In this document: piece after piece, positions 6,634-8,114 of the stretch
How positions within the stretch are numbered: the stretch's first letter is position 1
Layout: each line of letters starts with the position of its first letter
DNA from: an uncultured Eubacteriales bacterium
Lineage (GTDB): Bacteria; Bacillota; Clostridia; Oscillospirales; Oscillospiraceae
NCBI GenBank assembly: GCA_900555735.1
Contig: USMI01000088.1
Coordinates: forward strand, 1-8,114
Length of the DNA: 8,114 bases
Direction: 5' to 3'
Notes under the pieces: generated by a model
Databases searched by the model: none
Seen by the model: the letters and a program-made list of their open reading frames with translations, nothing else
Told to the model about the DNA's origin: nothing
Made by a program: the position numbers and the translations under genes

Positions 6634-7484
6634 AGCATCACCGCCTGTTCCTCGCCCTCGCCGAAGCGGTTCATCACCAGCATGCAGATGACCACAATAA
6701 TCATCATCACAAGGGAGATGGCCGCGCCCAGCTGGGGATTATACGCGCCGCCCAGAAACTGCCGCTCGATCAGGTCGCCCAGCAGCAGCTCAGTGCCGCC
6801 GCCCAGCATACGGCTGATGGCGAAGGTGGACACCGAGGGGACGAAAACCATGGTGATGCCGGACAGCACGCCCGGCAGGCTCAGAGGCAAAATCACCTTG
6901 CGGAACACGGTGACGCTGTTGGCGCCCAGATCGCGGGCCGCCTCCAGCAGGGAATAATCCAGCTTCACGATGACAGAATAGATAGGCAGGATCATGAAGG
7001 GCAGATAGTTATACACCATGCCCAGCACTACCGCGCCCTGCGTATTCATCATGGAGAAATACTCGATATTGCTGCCGGTGATGCTGTTATACAGGGCGAT
7101 AATGCCGATCTTCTGAAACAGCTGGTTCAGAAGGCCGTTGTTCTCCAGAATGGTCATCCACGAGTACGTCCGCAGCAGGAAGTTCATCCACATGGGCAGC
7201 ATAATGAGCACCATGGCGGTCTTCTGGAAGGAAGCCGGCTCGCGGCTGAGAAAATAGGACACGGGATAGCCGATCAGCAGGCAGATGGCCGTGGCAATCA
7301 GCGCCAGCTTGAAGGAGCGGCCGAACACCGCCGCATAGTCGCCCATCTGCACGAAGTTATCCAGCGTGGCGCCGCCGTCTCCGTTGGAGAATGCGTAGAT
7401 CACCATAATGATGATGGGGGCCACCACGAAAATGGCCATCCATACCACATAGGGCACGGCGAAACGGGAGAGCTTATTCTTCAT
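6630..7484 (-). CDS. potB: Spermidine/putrescine ABC transporter permease PotB
   Basis: The 284-residue product is a typical PotB/PotH-type inner-membrane permease that pairs with PotC to form the transport channel. Helix 1 is at about 9-32 (VPYVVWMAIFVVAPIIIMVI); further helices include 58-78, 88-104, 150-172 and 252-271. The EAA loop that docks to the ATPase is LLEAARDLGANSVTVFRKVI (179-198), close to the consensus. The frame remains open up to 7535, but the ATG at 7484 is preferred because AGGAGG lies nine bases upstream (7494-7499) and the protein then begins MKNKLSRFAVPYVVW, as in other PotB proteins. The longer version would add an Arg-rich leader that is only potA acidic-tail sequence in another frame. 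The start overlaps potA by 11 bases and the stop overlaps potCD by 4. Confidence 0.92.
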   Translation of the reverse strand: MKNKLSRFAVPYVVWMAIFVVAPIIIMVIYAFSNGDGGATLDNFVQMGDYAAVFGRSFKLALIATAICLLIGYPVSYFLSREPASFQKTAMVLIMLPMWMNFLLRTYSWMTILENNGLLNQLFQKIGIIALYNSITGSNIEYFSMMNTQGAVVLGMVYNYLPFMILPIYSVIVKLDYSLLEAARDLGANSVTVFRKVILPLSLPGVLSGITMVFVPSVSTFAISRMLGGGTELLLGDLIERQFLGGAYNPQLGAAISLVMMIIVVICMLVMNRFGEGEEQAVML

Positions 7485-8114
7485 CCTCGCTCTCCTCCTC
7501 TTCCAGCTCTGCGCTGGCGTCCGCCAATTCCTCATACTCCTCGGAATAGGAGGAGTAGTCGCCGAACATACCGGAGTATTCGCTCTTCTTCATGATGTGG
7601 AAGCCCTCCGGGTCGATCTTCACGCCGATCCGCGCGCCCATCGGCGAATGGTCGGTGGTCTGGATCAGCCATTTGAAGCCCCGGAAGTCCACGATGATGT
7701 CGTACTGCATCCCCTTGAAGGTCACGTTGGTGACGGTGCCCACCAGCTGGCCCTGCTCCACAGGCACGATGTCGATGTCCTCGGGCCGGATGACCACGTC
7801 CACCGGCTCGTTCTCGGCAAAGCCGCCGTCCACACAGGGGAACTCCTTGCCGTACATCTTCACCACGTTGTCCCGCACCATGGTGCCGTTGAGGATGTTG
7901 CTCTCGCCGATAAAGTCCGCCACAAAGGCGTTTTTCGGCTCATTATATATATCTTCCGGCGTTCCGATCTGCTGGATGCGGCCCTTGTCCATCACCACCA
8001 CGGTGTCGGACATGGTCAGTGCCTCCTCCTGATCGTGGGTCACATAGATAAACGTAATACCCATCTGCTGCTGGATACGCTTCAGCTCGTTCTGCATATC
8101 CTTCCGCAGCCGGA
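7474..8114 (-). CDS. potA: Spermidine/putrescine ABC transporter ATPase PotA, C-terminal part (runs off right edge)
   Basis: The last 212 residues of a polyamine-importer ATPase are present; Walker A, the ABC signature and Walker B would lie off the right edge. The visible part starts RLRKDMQNELKRIQQQMG and contains the switch histidine in ITFIYVTHDQEEALTMSD. It then has the standard end of the nucleotide-binding domain (GRIQQIGTPEDIYNEPKNAFVADFIGESN), a MalK/PotA-type TOBE region (VVIRPEDIDIV, then VGTVTNVTFKGMQYDIIV) and ISPMGARIG-like core sequence near its end (SPMGARIGVKIDPEGFHIMKK). The final 35 residues form an unusual acidic, tyrosine-containing tail (EYSGMFGDYSSYSEEYEEL to EEEESEDEE). 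The protein energises the PotB/PotCD channel at the inner face of the membrane. It overlaps potB by 11 bases. PotA-like ATPases for other substrates look similar, but the neighbours settle the call. Confidence 0.93.
   Translation of the reverse strand, partial: RLRKDMQNELKRIQQQMGITFIYVTHDQEEALTMSDTVVVMDKGRIQQIGTPEDIYNEPKNAFVADFIGESNILNGTMVRDNVVKMYGKEFPCVDGGFAENEPVDVVIRPEDIDIVPVEQGQLVGTVTNVTFKGMQYDIIVDFRGFKWLIQTTDHSPMGARIGVKIDPEGFHIMKKSEYSGMFGDYSSYSEEYEELADASAELEEEESEDEE
7494..7499 (-). promoter_or_regulatory. Ribosome binding site for potB inside potA
   Basis: A perfect AGGAGG on the minus strand nine bases before the potB ATG at 7484. It is formed by the GAG codons of the acidic potA tail, so one stretch serves both as coding sequence and as initiation signal. 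It decides the potB start at 7484 rather than the upstream ATG at 7535. Confidence 0.75.

Noticed and set aside
7485..7535. A 17-residue N-terminal extension of PotB
   Set aside because: It is a frame-shifted reading of the potA acidic tail; AGGAGG and the first membrane helix both point to the ATG at 7484.

Overview
The window looks like ordinary chromosome from a GC-rich, low-oxygen Clostridia-type Firmicute, most likely an Oscillospirales (Ruminococcaceae/Oscillospiraceae) gut bacterium. The reasons are the Gram-positive RNase M5, strong AGGAGG-type ribosome binding sites, consensus TTGNNN-17-TATAAT promoters, GC-rich coding sequence, and a clostridial-style PotC-PotD fusion. The organism assignment is an inference from gene content, not a database match. 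All genes lie on the minus strand, so transcription runs from high to low coordinates. There are seven genes, two of them cut by the window edges, and no intergenic gap longer than about 110 bases.

Region 1 (8114 down to 4227) is a polyamine-uptake operon: the 3' part of potA (ATPase), potB (permease), a natural potC-potD fusion (permease plus extracellular binding domain) and a small FlK-like hot-dog thioesterase. Genes overlap by 11 and 4 bases or are 13 bases apart, so co-transcription is very likely. A perfect 13-bp inverted repeat with flanking A and T tracts (4186-4215) ends the unit. PotA should hydrolyse ATP, PotB and the PotC part form the channel, and the PotD part, tethered through an extra membrane segment, captures substrate outside.

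Region 2 (4184 down to 239) begins with a promoter that directly abuts that terminator. It reads through comEC (DNA-uptake channel with a metallo-beta-lactamase domain), holA (DNA polymerase III delta, clamp loader) and rnmV (RNase M5, 5S rRNA maturation). comEC/holA overlap by 14 bases and holA/rnmV by 4, which indicates translational coupling. No convincing intrinsic terminator follows rnmV.

Region 3 (211 down to 1) holds a second near-consensus promoter and the first 43 codons of a probable glutaminyl-tRNA synthetase gene that continues off the left edge.

I saw no rRNA, tRNA, CRISPR array, insertion sequence, phage or defence gene. The most noteworthy points are the PotC-PotD fusion with its histidine-rich linker, the thioesterase as last gene of a polyamine operon, and a potA acidic tail whose codons also carry the potB ribosome binding site. 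I found no clearly novel multi-gene system here.
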